Shown in pieces: positions 11,180 to 31,265 of a DNA stretch of 64,000 bases (the first letter of the stretch is position 1; every line of letters starts with the position of its first letter). The stretch is from Cristatella mucedo. Taxonomy: Eukaryota; Bryozoa; Phylactolaemata; Cristatellidae. The stretch spans positions 62,001 through 126,000 of the forward strand of contig WPIO01000200.1 in NCBI GenBank assembly GCA_009760855.2, written 5' to 3'. The position numbers and the translations under genes were made by a program. The notes under the pieces were generated by a model. That model searched no databases and was not told where the DNA came from. It was given only the letters and a program-made list of their open reading frames with translations.

Positions 11180-11290
11180 AGGAGTACCGCGCTTCCTTTG
11201 CAGCAATTTTAAAGCACCTAGAAAGAGATTGAGTTCTCCGAGGGTGCATTATAAAATGTATTATTATTATCACTATTATTATATTAACAG
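11180..11290 (+). mobile_element. LINE-A 3' tail fragment
   Basis: 'ctttgcagcaattttaaagc' is followed by the AGAGA/TCTC hairpin and ATT repeats ending at about 11,285. It is the plus-oriented 3' end of LINE-A. Confidence 0.8.
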
Positions 11291-11453
11291 CAAAATCCGG
11301 ACCTTCTTAAATAAGAGTACGACAGCCAAACTAGATCACGCATGTGTGACATCCCATTCAGGTTAATGCAACACTTTTTTTTCATGACTTTTAGCTGTAC
11401 CCTAAATCTTTCTGTGGTAAAACTCGTCGGCTCGTCATGTCTGTTGTCTACGG

Positions 11454-11750
11454 TTGCTGCCCACAGCCTTCTACTTCTGTGTGAGTATAACTAACTGGCT
11501 TCCAATCAATCATCTAATCGATTGCGAGATTCCATACGTGTTTTATAGGTTGTGTCACTCACTCGCACCATCCTACTTATTCGACCTTCCGTATTCTCTA
11601 ATTTTCTCTTGCAGCACCTGTTCCTCGGCGTCTGGTAATCTTGCAGGCACTCGCACTATATTGCAATTGTTAAAGGGATTCCGTCTTCAGCTCGCACGCA
11701 CAAAAAGTATTAAACTCGCTTTCTCTTGCAATCTATACTTGAAATAACTT
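11454..11750 (+). mobile_element. LINE C-terminal fragment, degenerate
   Basis: The open plus frame includes an Asn-Trp-Leu-Pro-Ile-Asn block followed by a Cys-His-Ser-Leu-Ala-Pro-Ser-Tyr-Leu block. Both are characteristic of the C-terminal region of CR1/L2/Jockey-like RT proteins. The remainder is diverged. Confidence 0.55.
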
Positions 11751-13470
11751 CTCAGCTGACGAGACATTTTTCTGGTAAGTTTCTCTTTACCCGTGAACTT
11801 TTTTTTTTTTACGGTTCACTTTACGCACTTACCCGTGCTTGATTCAGTACATGCTGGGAGACACTGGTCATAACGACCGGTTGCCGTGAACGTCTTCGTT
11901 AACGCTGTAATATGCTAAGCCACGTGTGTTGATTGCTTTTTCACGCTCAATTAAGTGCATGTCACTACCCTTACGTACTAATTCTTTTGCAGGGAGAGCA
12001 AAATCATTAATCTGCAACGTCTTCAGGATACACCCCGCCCCACAGGTAACTCTTGTTTCGGTATATAACATGGACAGCGCAACTAATGGCACTTAAGTAG
12101 GCATATTTATATATGAACTTTCGATATTAGCTATACATATTATTTTTTCAATTGAGAACGCCGAGTTTCAGTTCCGTAAGCGTATACACTGTCCAGTGTA
12201 TCGTAGCTACTACAACGGAACACCGGATGTAGTATCCGGTGCGGTGGAGTGCAGTCGGAATTCGCCCAGCGTGCAACGTTTCTGCGTTTATTCGAGTCCG
12301 ACCGCGACACGACGTGTTTGGTATCTTGAGCTTCTGGAGGTAAATGGCCATTTTGCGTCTTTGTGACTTTTTTGGGCCCCGCACAATCACCAGCTGCTAC
12401 ACCAGAACCTCGACGGCCCCTTCTGGGGCTGCAATCAGAGCCCGCTTGGGTATACCGTTATGTGCTGTCACATTAGGACCCGACCGACGTAACCTCTATG
12501 CTCTTCGAATTATATTCAGACAAACAGAGCGTGCTTTCAATAATCTTTCAAGCGGCTGAAGGCTGCGTGGTCATTGTACGATCGAAGCATAAGTAGTACT
12601 CCCGTAAGTAGTTAACGCAACCGATACTGCTCGCGGACATAGCACCTCTATTCACGGCTTATGAATCGTCGTAGCGGGATAAAATAGGCGCATATCTGCA
12701 AAAAGTAGTAAGCAGCCGTGGTCGCTAAAATCGGCTCGCTCTTCACAACTCAGTCCGTGGTCATGGGCTGATCCTGCAATAGGCAATTCTTTATTGCCAG
12801 CTGCAAGCGAGTGACGCCGTGAAGGCTAGCCTTCCGCTATAGAAATGAGGCTGTTGTATCAGGCGATCTGTAAATTTGGCTTCAAGTACTCTCGCAAACA
12901 CACACACAGCAGAGTGCAATTCGACTTGCAACACATGCAGCTGAGGAAAAACCAGTCGCCGAGGGACAATAAGGAAGGTCGAGGCGGCATCATTCTTCCT
13001 GGCCCGGCAGCAGTGGCAGCAGCATCCGGCAGTGGCGGGTAGCGGCAGCAACCGGCGGCAGCAGCAGCACTGGCAGTATATTGGTAAATGTGCACATACT
13101 AGTACATGCATGCATATATGCAGTGTTGGGCTGGGTAGACGAGGCATGTGCTTAAACTTATTGCTCGAGTCGTTGACTCGGCCGCAGCAGCTCTTAGTTC
13201 TCTTAGTCGGAGGTGCAGCCCTAGTTCAACCGTTGTCCCGGCGCTCGCTAGCTTGTTAGAAGAGTGGCTGCCTTCACGGATTATCAAATTGTTAGTTCCC
13301 TTTTCATGATTAGTAGCAGCTGTAGCTCAATAAAGAGCCTGCAAAATATCTTACTTGCTCCATAGCTCTTTCTAGAGTTTAGGCTAGGCTGGTTTATGTC
13401 TCCGTGTGCTGGGCTGCTAAAAATGCCATTAGGCCTTTCTAGCTGGTGCTAGATAATAATTATAGTGTAG
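11751..13470. other. No recognised gene
   Basis: Contains a CAG/GGC-rich patch near 13,000-13,080 (imperfect 'ggcagcag' repeats) and otherwise unique-looking sequence with no supported coding region. Confidence 0.4.
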
Positions 13471-13475
13471 CAATA

Positions 13476-13765
13476 CAATTCGTTTGTATAGCACCCTAAG
13501 AGAACTTGAATCTCTATCCAGGCGCTTAACTCTCAAGGGCCGCGTAAGCCCAGGATGCAAGGTGCTCGCTCATCAGGACCAAGGTCGTGGGTTTGAATCC
13601 TGCAGTGGGCGATCCTTTATTACTAACAGCAAGCAGTGGTGATAGCCGTTAATACTTTTCTGCTGCTATAAAAATGAGGCTGTTTAATCAGCTAGTATTT
13701 TCAAATGTCGCAGGGCTCGTGCCCACGAACTCGGCTATCAAATGCATTCACCTCGACCACGATTG
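13476..13765. mobile_element. SINE-B (+) nested in SINE-A (-)
   Basis: SINE-A in reverse orientation starts at 'tatagcaccctaagagaact' (about 13,488) and breaks after 'caggcgctt' near 13,528. A plus-oriented SINE-B runs from about 13,537 ('gggccgcgtaagccc') to 'aatcagctagtatttt' (about 13,704). SINE-A then resumes with 'gggctcgtgcccacgaactc'. The order of events is therefore SINE-A first, SINE-B later. Confidence 0.8.
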
Positions 13766-14530
13766 TTTAATCCCTGGGCCAAACCAAGGCGAATACACAA
13801 GTAGTGGGGCAATCGGCACAGTCTACTGCCTTGCCAGCTGGCTGTCCGAAATTGTGTGTAGTTTTGCATGAGTGAGCGAGTGAGCAAGCGAGTGAGTTAT
13901 AGAGTTAATGGGAGTGGAGTTGAGTGGGTATAGGTGGACTGGGTATGGGTAGAATGTGCACGCTCATGCCTGTGTGTATGTATGTGCTGCGCTCTCTGAC
14001 CAGTGTTTTGTCCAGGAAGCCAGTGGTTTTTGTCTGTGACACGCGGTTTCTAGTTTTCCTAGCTTCATCAGTAGCTACCAACCTGTTGTCATGCCAGCCT
14101 TTTAGATGTTGCAGTCACTGTTATGCTTGTGCATGCGAGTCAGCATGCCGTCTTCTGCAGTGGCGAGCTCATGTAACAACTCTCCGGCTGAGGAGCTGCT
14201 GTTGATGGATTTTCAGATGTTCCTTTTTTGTCATTTTCAGGTTTCCGGTTTTTTTGCTGCACGTGCAAGAGCCATCGCTTATTGATCTGGGCCACTTCTG
14301 CAGCTTCGTTGGTAAGGCATGCTTGAATGGTTTCGTCGTTGTTTGTTGACACCAACTCCCGTGCCACTTCACTAATTACATTAATAATTAGGCTGTGTTG
14401 CTTGACTATTCCTGTGCAACATTGGCAAGTAGTTCTTTTTGGAACTGTCTGGCGTTTTCTCCTTCTTGTTTGTGCCTCCCCCATGTGGCAGTTGTTGGGC
14501 TGCCCTGAGTAGGGCCGTATTAGCCATAGA
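13766..14530. other. Upstream region of the ZMAT5 gene, no recognised element
   Basis: No transposon or coding homology is seen. It contains GAGT-rich repeats near 13,870-13,925. The promoter and 5' UTR of the downstream gene must lie at its right end. Confidence 0.4.
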
Positions 14531-14531
14531 C

Positions 14532-14573
14532 CCGTCTTGTCTTAGGGCGCTACCGTCTTGTCTTAGGGTACTA
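14532..14573 (+). repeat. 21-bp direct repeat in the ZMAT5 5' flank
   Basis: 'ccgtcttgtcttaggg' plus five bases occurs twice in tandem (14,532-14,552 and 14,553-14,573), ending 11 bp before the ATG. The second copy supplies the in-frame TAG upstream of the start codon. Confidence 0.9.
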
Positions 14574-14584
14574 CCGCTGCGATA

Positions 14585-15175
14585 ATGGGCAAGCAGTATT
14601 ACTGCGAGTTTTGTGATAAGTCGTTTGCTGACAATCCTACCAATCGGAGGAACCACCTGCGAGGCTCTACTCACCAGCAGATGAAACGAACCCACTATGC
14701 CGCCTTTCGCGACGCTGCCACGATCCTTGCCGAGGAGTCTGAGAAGCGTCCTTGCCGAAAATTCCTCACGACTGGTTTCTGCGACTATGGCAACGGCTGC
14801 AAGTACTCGCACATGACCGACGGCCAGAAAGTCGAGCTGCAGGCGAAGGCGCGCGAGGTCGCTGCCGCAGCAGCCGCTCAGCGCTCGGGCGGGCGCCCCA
14901 GGAGGAGCTGCAGAAACGCATCGTTTGCTGACTGGCTTGCAAAGTGGACCGCTGCCCAGAAAGATGGCGCAGAGGGCGAGACAGCAGCAGCAGCGAAGGG
15001 CGGGCCACTGCAGCGGCGGCCTGGTGGCAGGACAGGCCTGAGCTTGATGCTGCCGCCGCCTGATGGCAGCTACCAGCTTCCACCTTGCTTGGCTGCCTTG
15101 CCGTCGCTGCCGCCATCTTTGATTCCACCTTCCAGGGAGGCATTCATGTCATCGATGCCCGAACAGTGGGGTTGA
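14585..15175 (+). CDS. ZMAT5: ZMAT5 homologue, U11/U12 snRNP 20 kDa protein, intronless
   Basis: The 196-residue protein matches the ZMAT5 family (U11/U12 20K), a component of the U11/U12 di-snRNP of the minor spliceosome. The N-terminus is a matrin-type C2H2 zinc finger with C7, C10, H24 and H30. A CCCH finger follows with C57-X8-C66-X5-C72-X3-H76, preceded by the family's Lys-Arg-Pro-Cys-Arg-Lys-Phe-Leu stretch. The middle is Ala-rich with a Phe-Ala-Asp-Trp-Leu segment matching the family's Asp-Trp-Leu. The C-terminus is Pro-rich and ends Gln-Trp-Gly like vertebrate ZMAT5. The human protein is about 170 residues; the extra length is in the Ala/Gly-rich linker. The start is fixed by the conserved Met-Gly-Lys N-terminus and an in-frame stop just upstream. 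No intron interrupts it, unlike the vertebrate gene. AATAAA motifs occur at 15,776 and 15,792. Confidence 0.95.
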   Translation: MGKQYYCEFCDKSFADNPTNRRNHLRGSTHQQMKRTHYAAFRDAATILAEESEKRPCRKFLTTGFCDYGNGCKYSHMTDGQKVELQAKAREVAAAAAAQRSGGRPRRSCRNASFADWLAKWTAAQKDGAEGETAAAAKGGPLQRRPGGRTGLSLMLPPPDGSYQLPPCLAALPSLPPSLIPPSREAFMSSMPEQWG

Positions 15176-15229
15176 GCATCTGTTGGCATCGGCTTTCATC
15201 GGCATGCACACTTTCGTGCTTGTTGCGAA

Positions 15230-15890
15230 GCTGAGTGAGCTGTCACTGTTTCCGGCTGCTTGTTTAGTGCGCATGCATATCTGGCTCGCTGGAGCTGCAG
15301 CCAGTTGAGTGCTGGCAAGGTAATCGACGTGTGATTTGTTTGACAGTGTTAATCTTTCCGAATTGTATATGACGTACCTGCTTGGACATCGAATTGATCA
15401 GTATGCTTTGCACGATGAATTAGCTAGTAGTCAGCCTGTTGGCGATATGCTCCACTAGAGGCTCCTGTCTATTTTCGTGTTCTCTTCATTGTACTATTTT
15501 TGCAGAGAAATAATTTTAAGTCTTGGTTGTTTCGCCCTAAGAGAACCAACTCTATCTCTACGTAGGAGCTATAGGATGATTGCTGTAGGAGAAGCAATAA
15601 CCAATAGTTTTATAAATGCTTGGCATTCTTCTTATTCTGCCTGTAATAGCACGGAGGTATCATGTTAAGGCAAGCATGCAAAATAGCTTATAATACTCAC
15701 GGCTGCTTGCTAGTCGGACCTCCGGCTTGGAACACCTACTTAATCATACACACAGGTAAATGCAAAGCACACAGGAATAAAGATCCACAGAATAAAGACA
15801 GCGCTCCAGACAGTTGCACTATACAAGAGCTATACTAAACCATGTAGCAGTTGTTCTTAGTCACGACGTGCACAATTTTATAATGTACAA
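15230..15890. other. ZMAT5 3' flank
   Basis: Contains a weak hairpin-tail trace ('cgccctaagagaacc') at 15,533-15,550 and AATAAA signals at 15,776-15,781 and 15,792-15,797. It is otherwise unremarkable. Confidence 0.4.
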
Positions 15891-15899
15891 CCACGTCCA

Positions 15900-16480
15900 A
15901 GCACAATTATTATTCTTATTATTAATTCATCCAGACACAGAAAAAGCTATGCAACAGGAAGATTTTCAGCTTTATTTTGAATGTTGTCAAATCAAGAGGC
16001 GATGTGACATCAGTTGTTAGTTCTAAGCCTTGGGTACATAACTACTGAAGGCACTAGATCCTAAGGATTTGAAGTTAAGGGTGCAAATAATTGACCTGAG
16101 TCAGAAGAGCAGATTGTGTGGCTGTAAGTCTGAAGTGAAACTTATTCAGATAGGAAGGCCAGAGTAAGGGAATGATGTGACCTAATGGTGATTAACAGCA
16201 CCTTGAAGTCGATGTGCTGCTTCATAGGCAGCCAGTGATGATTTTAGAGCGGTGGTTTAACATGTTAGTTTCGACGTAAACCACGGAAAGCCTGGCTGCC
16301 GAGTTTGGCACCAATTGTGATAGTTCTATTGCACAGACAGGAAGACCGAGTAGCAAGTTAGTAATGTCATATGTCATATGCAGCGTGCTCAGGCGTTTGT
16401 TGGAGAGTAGATGACCGGTGTCCTAGGTCATGCTTGGTAAGCAGGCAGCAAGATCGTCTTAGATTTTAGGATTTAAATTT
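15900..16480 (-). mobile_element. LINE-A fragment, degenerate
   Basis: ATT-type repeats at 15,905-15,925 are followed on plus by diverged versions of the LINE-A reverse complement: 'ggatttgaagttaagggtgc', 'aggccagagtaaggg', 'caccttgaagtcgatgtgct' and 'gcagccagtgatg'. No open frame remains. Confidence 0.6.
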
Positions 16481-17070
16481 TAATTTTTTCAGCAGGAGAT
16501 GAACTAGGCCAATATTTTATGCAGAAACAGTGTTGATTATGGAAAGGCCATTCGATTGCCACAGAGAGTCCTACTAAGATTACTCAGAGAAGCTGCCTAC
16601 TGAGTGCTGTTGGGGGAAACATCCTCACACGATCTACTTCATCTCGTTGGGAATACAACACTGTCAGAGAAGTGTTTCATCTGCTTCCAGCTATCTGTAA
16701 TTATTTGTCGAAGATTGCTTCCGAGGGCGATTTTCTATCATTGCGTTAGATTTCTAGAACATGCTTGATATCCTCCAAAAGTTCAAGACTAATTATTTTT
16801 AATGTATTAGCGCAGCAAGAGCGCCCGGGCTCCCTGTCGGCCACACAGTTGCTAGTTCCCCTTGTCTTACAGCTACATTCTTACTTTCTTACTTCTGCAT
16901 ACTGAGCAGAAAGATTTATAATTTAATGCACACGTTTTCAGTAATTGTGCATTAAGCAGTGTTAATAGTAATATGGTCACAGTTGCTTTCTACTTATGAT
17001 ATTTCATTCAGCACACAGCCAGCTAGCAATTGCCTTAACAGGAATGGGCCATTAACCTATTCGAGCTTCA
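16481..17070. other. No recognised gene or repeat
   Basis: AT-rich unique-looking sequence. Confidence 0.4.
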
Positions 17071-17074
17071 TGTC

Positions 17075-17225
17075 AAAAGCCTCATTTATACAGCAACATA
17101 AGAGCCTCGGCGGTTTTCACGACCATTTGCTGCATACAAGAATGAATTGTCTGCTGCTGGACTCGAATCTGTGGGTGCCCAAAAATCAGACCTCAGCCCG
17201 AACAAATAGCTAAGAGTTGCAAACC
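17075..17225 (-). mobile_element. SINE-B copy, diverged
   Basis: On plus: 'aaagcctcatttatacagca', 'agagcctcggcggtttt', then a B-box-like 'ggactcgaatctgtggg'. This is the reverse complement of SINE-B. Confidence 0.65.
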
Positions 17226-17806
17226 TTCTGGTCATCAGCAGCACCCATGTTTAAACACCCAAATTCCATAGCAATCAAGGGATTTTGGGCACTCGGCAAG
17301 AAAGCATTGCTCCAGCTGTGAGTGACAGCTGTTCTACTTTAGCGGAAGTGATGGTTTTCTTGAGTCAGTTGTTGAACTTGAGCGTTTGTCTTTGGTGGAT
17401 CGATGTATCTTTGCTCATTTGCCAATGAAAGGGGTATAATAGCATAAGTGGGTTTACAAGTTGCTTTTGTAGATAGTTTGGGATGGTAATAGATATAATT
17501 GTTTCCTGTCTGAGTCACAGGACTAACATTCTCTGGCACTTGCTGGTGCCACTGAACAATTTTTTATCTTTGTTCAGCCTAGCACGTGGCGATCAGCAAC
17601 ATCGCGATTGCTATCGTAGACATCTGTATTCGAGGGCTCCAGATGTAAAAAGTCAGCCATTTTGGAGCTAGTGGAAGAATTTTATCCACCGGTGGAATTT
17701 GAGGAGTTTTGAAAAGCATGCAAAATCCAGCGATTTGTATGCAGATCGCATGCTCATTAGTATTATTTATTCAACTGTAGTACTTCAGACTTTACGGGAT
17801 ACTTGA

Positions 17807-18016
17807 TTCGTGCAAGCAGCATTACCAGTGCAGGATGCTTATTTTCTCATCCAGAGCCAAGCCACCTTTTGGGCTATTCGTGCAAGCAGCATTACCAGTG
17901 CAGGATGCTTATTTTCTCATCCAGAGCCAAGCCACCTTTTGGGCTATTCGTGCAAGCAGCATTACCAGTGCAGGATGCTTATTTTCTCATCCAGAGCCAA
18001 GCCACCTTTTGGGCTC
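17807..18016 (+). repeat. Three exact 70-bp tandem copies
   Basis: The unit beginning 'attcgtgcaagcagcattac' and ending in 'ccttttgggct' occurs three times with a 70-bp period ('tgcaagcagc' at 17,811, 17,881 and 17,951). The copies appear identical. Because 70 is not a multiple of three, all three frames stay open across the array, which explains the overlapping open frames here. No protein is implied. Confidence 0.95.
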
Positions 18017-18094
18017 TGCATGAAACTCTGTCAGTCGGTGCTGGCAATGTTTGTCAAAGTGCGGATACAAGTAAAAAGTGGAAGTTAGCTGAAT

Positions 18095-18150
18095 CAAGAG
18101 CCTCATTTATATAGCAGCAGAAGAGCCGCCGTGGCTATTGCCCCCTGCCC
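18095..18150 (-). mobile_element. SINE-B 3' fragment
   Basis: 'agcctcatttatatagcagc' and 'agaagagccgccgtggctat' match the reverse complement of the SINE-B tail. Confidence 0.7.
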
Positions 18151-18159
18151 TCAACGGGC

Positions 18160-19375
18160 AAAGCGGAATTGCCTGTAGCAGGACTGTTTTAGTGGTCTGT
18201 GCTGGCCACGAATCCTGATTTCATCCAACCCTCTCGATGTGCAGTCTGTTGGTTTGATGCACTTGCCTATTCCAGCGGCTATTGTGTGCTGCCGCAGTCC
18301 TTTCGAAGCTGTGGGTTGTTCCGTGCTTGTAGCACAAGTCTCAGCAGGTGATCTGCTTCCCAGATGCATCTGCTCTGCTTTCATGAATGTTTTCTTAGAG
18401 AACAAGCTTGATCTGGCGAAGCGCTGACACTCGTGGTCGAATGTGCCTCGGACACAAAGTGCTCCTTTTCTTTACCGGTCTGCTTCCCAGCTATCGTGCC
18501 TTTAAATCTGCTCCTCGTATGCTGTTGCCAGTCGATGAATGGCAGTGGCCGGTAAAGCACTATAGTCGAAGTCACCGCTGGCAGTACCACACCCGGCAAA
18601 CAAACATGAATGTTGTGTGGCTGTTTACCAGAATTCAACCTTATTGTATCATGTTTACGGTTCAAACCGACCACAATTTATGGATTACTTCTTTATTGCT
18701 TGTATATCAATTTAATGTTCCTTCCGTTGTGGAATAGGGTGGACCAGCAAGAGTAAATGGTGTGCTGGAGTCGGGATTGTTCAGCCACCATCCCTGAGTA
18801 TGCGGTATTTATAGGAAACTTATTTGTAGATTTCATGGATTTTGCTTTTTTTTTTACTCTGCTGAGATGTTAGTGGCTGTAGTAATCAATGTAGGGTACT
18901 CTCTCAAAGCAAAAGTTCATGTTTAGAGTCTAGTAGTTGGCAGTCTTTTTTTTATCGACATCTTTCTTTAATCTCTAGTGTAGTCGATCGCATAGGTGGC
19001 ATGGCAGTGCTATCTCAGTTGTGCATCTACAACACTGTTGACTCTCGGGATTGTTGCTCACTGCTAGTTACAATTTATCTGGTTCGAGATAAATGGCATC
19101 TAATCTGCCAATTTCTCATGCAAATGGTGATATTTCAATTTAGTTTGTTAGATCTATCTTTCCGAGCAACAAGCTTCTTTCTGTTTAGGGATAGCGCTGG
19201 GTATTCAAAAAACGGTATTAAGTTTTGACCATACAAATTTGCAGTTGATCACTTAACCCTCCTGCTACTACTGTGCTACACCACGCCACCTGTAAAGCCA
19301 GTAATGTCCGCGAGATGTGTGTATTCGCCACCAAGGTATGTATGCCCATTTAAAGTAATTGACTAGTTTCGCTGA
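18160..19375. other. No recognised gene
   Basis: Moderately AT-rich. The open frames of 60-110 codons have no recognisable domain. Confidence 0.4.
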
Positions 19376-19377
19376 GA

Positions 19378-19745
19378 ATAATAATAATAACAATAATAAT
19401 ACACTTGATAAAGCGCTCTCAGAGAACTCAATCTCTTTCTAAACACACCTATTTAGGACAGCATTTAGTGGGTCCCTGTGATTCGTCCTTCGTGTGCTTA
19501 TGCGTGCTGACACTGTGCATGCTGCCACTAACCACATTTGCATGCTGACCCTGTGCATGTCACCCCTAACCATATTATTCATTTTGTTTGTTTTTCAAGC
19601 ACGATTTTACTTACCATTCAATTGCATTTCCCTTTGCAGCAAATGTAAAGCGCCTAGAAAGAGATTAAGTTCTCTGAGGGCACTTTATCAAGTGCATTAT
19701 TATTATTCTTATTATTATTAGGTGCTTTACATTTGCTGCAAAGCA
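19378..19745. mobile_element. LINE-A 3' unit (+) nested in a LINE-A 3' tail (-)
   Basis: A reverse-oriented tail (ATT repeats, then 'agagaactcaatctctttct') starts at 19,378 and breaks at about 19,440. A plus-oriented 270-bp LINE-A 3' UTR runs from 'aacacacctatttaggacag' to the hairpin (about 19,645-19,690) and ATT repeats (to about 19,720). The outer copy then resumes with 'aggtgctttacatttgctgc' to about 19,745. Confidence 0.85.
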
Positions 19746-19879
19746 ATGTTGACAACATAAATGCTTATAACCCTGCTATTAGGAAAATGGCAATTGGTAT
19801 ATGCCAGTGGCACTTAGTGGAATCTTAAGATATTCCATCGGTAAGCTTGAGAGGTCACGGCATTTGAATTTTTCTTTTC

Positions 19880-19965
19880 ATTATGTAAAATTCCTTTAAA
19901 GAGATCCAGTTCTCTTATGGTGCTATATAGATGTGATATATTTATTTATATTATTATTCTACTTT
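19880..19965 (+). mobile_element. SINE-A/LINE-A 3' tail fragment
   Basis: 'gagatccagttctcttatgg' plus a TATT/ATT-rich end matches the hairpin tail. No body is recognisable upstream. Confidence 0.55.
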
Positions 19966-20223
19966 TGGGATTTGCTGAGACTTCATTGGTCTGACGTATC
20001 TGTTAGGTTTGTCTTATATATGACGGTAGCACTCCAAGTATCAGCAAGGCCTAACATATCCTGCCAAAAGAAGTACTTTATCTTAATGGGTGTGCTTACC
20101 CGGCATGATGCACCTCAGACGTCATATTGGCTGAGCCCGCCCGCATCCAAGGGCCTTGACCGGATCTGGTCGGTCGTATTTATCTGTGTCGTCAATATAC
20201 TGCTGAATAGAGTAATTTCAAAA

Positions 20224-20330
20224 TAGGGCCGTGATAGCCCAGAAGGTAAGGTGCTTGCTCTTCACGATCGAGGTCGTGGGTTCGAATCTTGAAGTGGTCG
20301 AGACATCAGCTAATACTTAGGACACAGAGC
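20224..20330 (+). mobile_element. SINE-B tRNA-like head
   Basis: 'ggccgtgatagcccagaagg' (A-box-like) is followed by 'cgtgggttcgaatcttg' (B-box-like) at pol III promoter spacing. The usual SINE-B body is missing after about 20,330, so the copy is 3' truncated or rearranged. Confidence 0.7.
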
Positions 20331-21155
20331 GACCTGAGGTCACCTGTCGGGATCTGAGCACCGAAAAATTTTGGCTCGAGCTGGGAACGACCCTGCAAAC
20401 TCTGGGTTTTAGCCGCAGTAGCTGCTCAAACATTCGGTGGACTTTAAAGGGCCACAAGAGTCATTAAGTGAAACCGACCTTTAATTATCTGCCGAGCTAC
20501 ATACAGTCAGACAAAGTCTACCAATTACCGTGCTCACTGATGGCATCAAACCTGGGTGCAGCATGTGTTTGCCATGCTGGCTACTCGATTGAGCTAAATT
20601 AGCTCTTCATGATAGCGCCCTTGCTGGTCTGAGGGCTGCTGCTGCTGGTTGAAACGTACAACAAGCTTTTCGTCTTGTCTAGCAGCAGCAGCATGTCCCT
20701 GACTCAGACGGCAGTACGTCAAGTCATGTGACTGCCATCAAGCGTTTGCTGCCCGCTGCCTGCACCATCGTTCAAAGCCGACTGAGTAAGCATGGCTTAC
20801 TGGGTAGCCACAGTTATCTGTGACTGGCTGTGACCGGCTTATTCAGTAGCAGAGCAACTGCTCGTAGAAAGCAGCGAGCCAATCTATGTATCTAGCCAAT
20901 TAGTCAATTCAAAGTGCCGTCTACTGCACTGGGCTCTTGATTGGGTAGTTGGAAATAATTCAGCACGAACAGCAGCAGACTCGTCTAAATCTAGCAAGTT
21001 GCAAGCCAGTGGATGGCTGTGGTAGCTGAAGTCAGTTTTCCATAGTCAGAGAAGTGGGTGCATTGCAGCAATCTTGTATTATCTGGGCTGCTGTCTCGCA
21101 TACCTTCGAGAATGGTCTACATTAATACTGCTACTGTGTAGACTGCTCTCCGTAT
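20331..21155. other. No recognised gene
   Basis: Contains short CTG/CAG clusters in inverted orientation near 20,640 and 20,690. No homology is seen. Confidence 0.4.
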
Positions 21156-21157
21156 GC

Positions 21158-21158
<1 letters not shown>

Positions 21159-21194
<36 letters not shown>

Positions 21195-21218
21195 ATATAT
21201 ATACACATATGTCTATAC

Positions 21219-21289
<71 letters not shown>

Positions 21290-21305
21290 ATATACATTAT
21301 ATCTG

Positions 21306-21342
<37 letters not shown>

Positions 21343-21345
21343 ATC
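21159..21345. repeat. (TA)n microsatellite with TG interruptions
   Basis: About 190 bp of alternating T and A with small TGTG interruptions. Confidence 0.95.
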
Positions 21346-21879
21346 CAAGGTAAATATATTTTCGAAAAAAATATTTTGGTTCCTGGAGTGCTTGCCGGTC
21401 AGGCTGGCAGCTTCATCGTGAAACATGCTCGCGTGCACGGCATGTTCTGGATTTTCTCAGCCAAAAATGTTCCTGTTGACGAACTCGGCTTGAACAGTCG
21501 AATCTGCCGTCTGGCATCAGTCCGAGCAGACGCTACTCAGCTGCCATCTGTTGTGGCAGTTTTTGTTGAAAAACTGGGCTCATCTAAATATAATACGAAC
21601 AATGCATTTTTATAGTGACCCGAGATAGCTAAGTCTCTTTCTAGGTAAGCTGGAAAGGAAGTATGTCAATTGGTTCGTCATTGACATGCTCCTTTTCCAC
21701 CATATCCAGAGTGCTTAGAAAGATTCGGTTCTTTTAGGGTATTATGCACACATTATTATAATTGATTTTATTATTATCATGAATCACATTTTGCTTCTCG
21801 GCAGACGGCAGCCGACGATTTGGTCTGGACTTGCAGCTGCTCGTCATCTGCAGTAGCCTTTTAGCATGGCTATAAACAA

Positions 21880-22025
21880 TAATTTATTTGTAGAGCACCC
21901 TAAGAGAACTTAAATCTCTATTCAGGTGCATCACATATGCCGGTCGGGCTCGAGCCCACGACCTAGGCCAGACCTTGGTCAGGGCGAGCACCTTGACCGC
22001 TGGGCACCAAACCAGCAGCTCACTC
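21880..22025 (-). mobile_element. SINE-A copy just upstream of RWDD2
   Basis: On plus: 'tagagcaccctaagagaact', 'ggtgcatcacatatgcc', 'ggctcgagcccacgacct', ending near 'accgctgggcaccaaacc'. Full length and reverse-oriented, it ends about 120 bp before the RWDD2 start codon, so it probably lies in the promoter or 5' UTR. Confidence 0.85.
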
Positions 22026-22144
22026 GATGTGACGATCCTGCAACTTGGCTGCCATCAACGATGTCTTGTATACATTTGGCTGCCAGCTTCCGTTTTGCCT
22101 TCGTTTAGGCTGCGCCGATTGATTGACTGACTGGCTGCCGACAC

Positions 22145-31150
<9,006 letters not shown>

Positions 31151-31265
31151 CCAATGGCATTCCATTAAGTTGATGGCAATCGTGCAACACATTTTTGTCA
31201 TTTCAACCATTGGTCATAATGACCTTATGTTGTAATGCGGTGCTATGAAAATACAGTTCCAAGTT

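Noticed and set aside
14381-15143. Minus-strand frames antisense to ZMAT5
   Set aside because: They are shadows of the ZMAT5 coding sequence and its 5' repeat. The plus frame has two perfect zinc fingers and family termini.
17803-18114. Possible CRISPR-like or coding repeat
   Set aside because: It is a 70-bp head-to-tail tandem repeat without spacers; three overlapping frames are open only because the unit length is not divisible by three.
21376-21615. 79-codon plus-strand frame with a Gly-Gln-Ala-Gly-Ser start
   Set aside because: It looks somewhat protein-like and lies near RWDD2, but it begins at a TTG, has no convincing splice acceptor or donor, and I recognise no domain. It stays unassigned.
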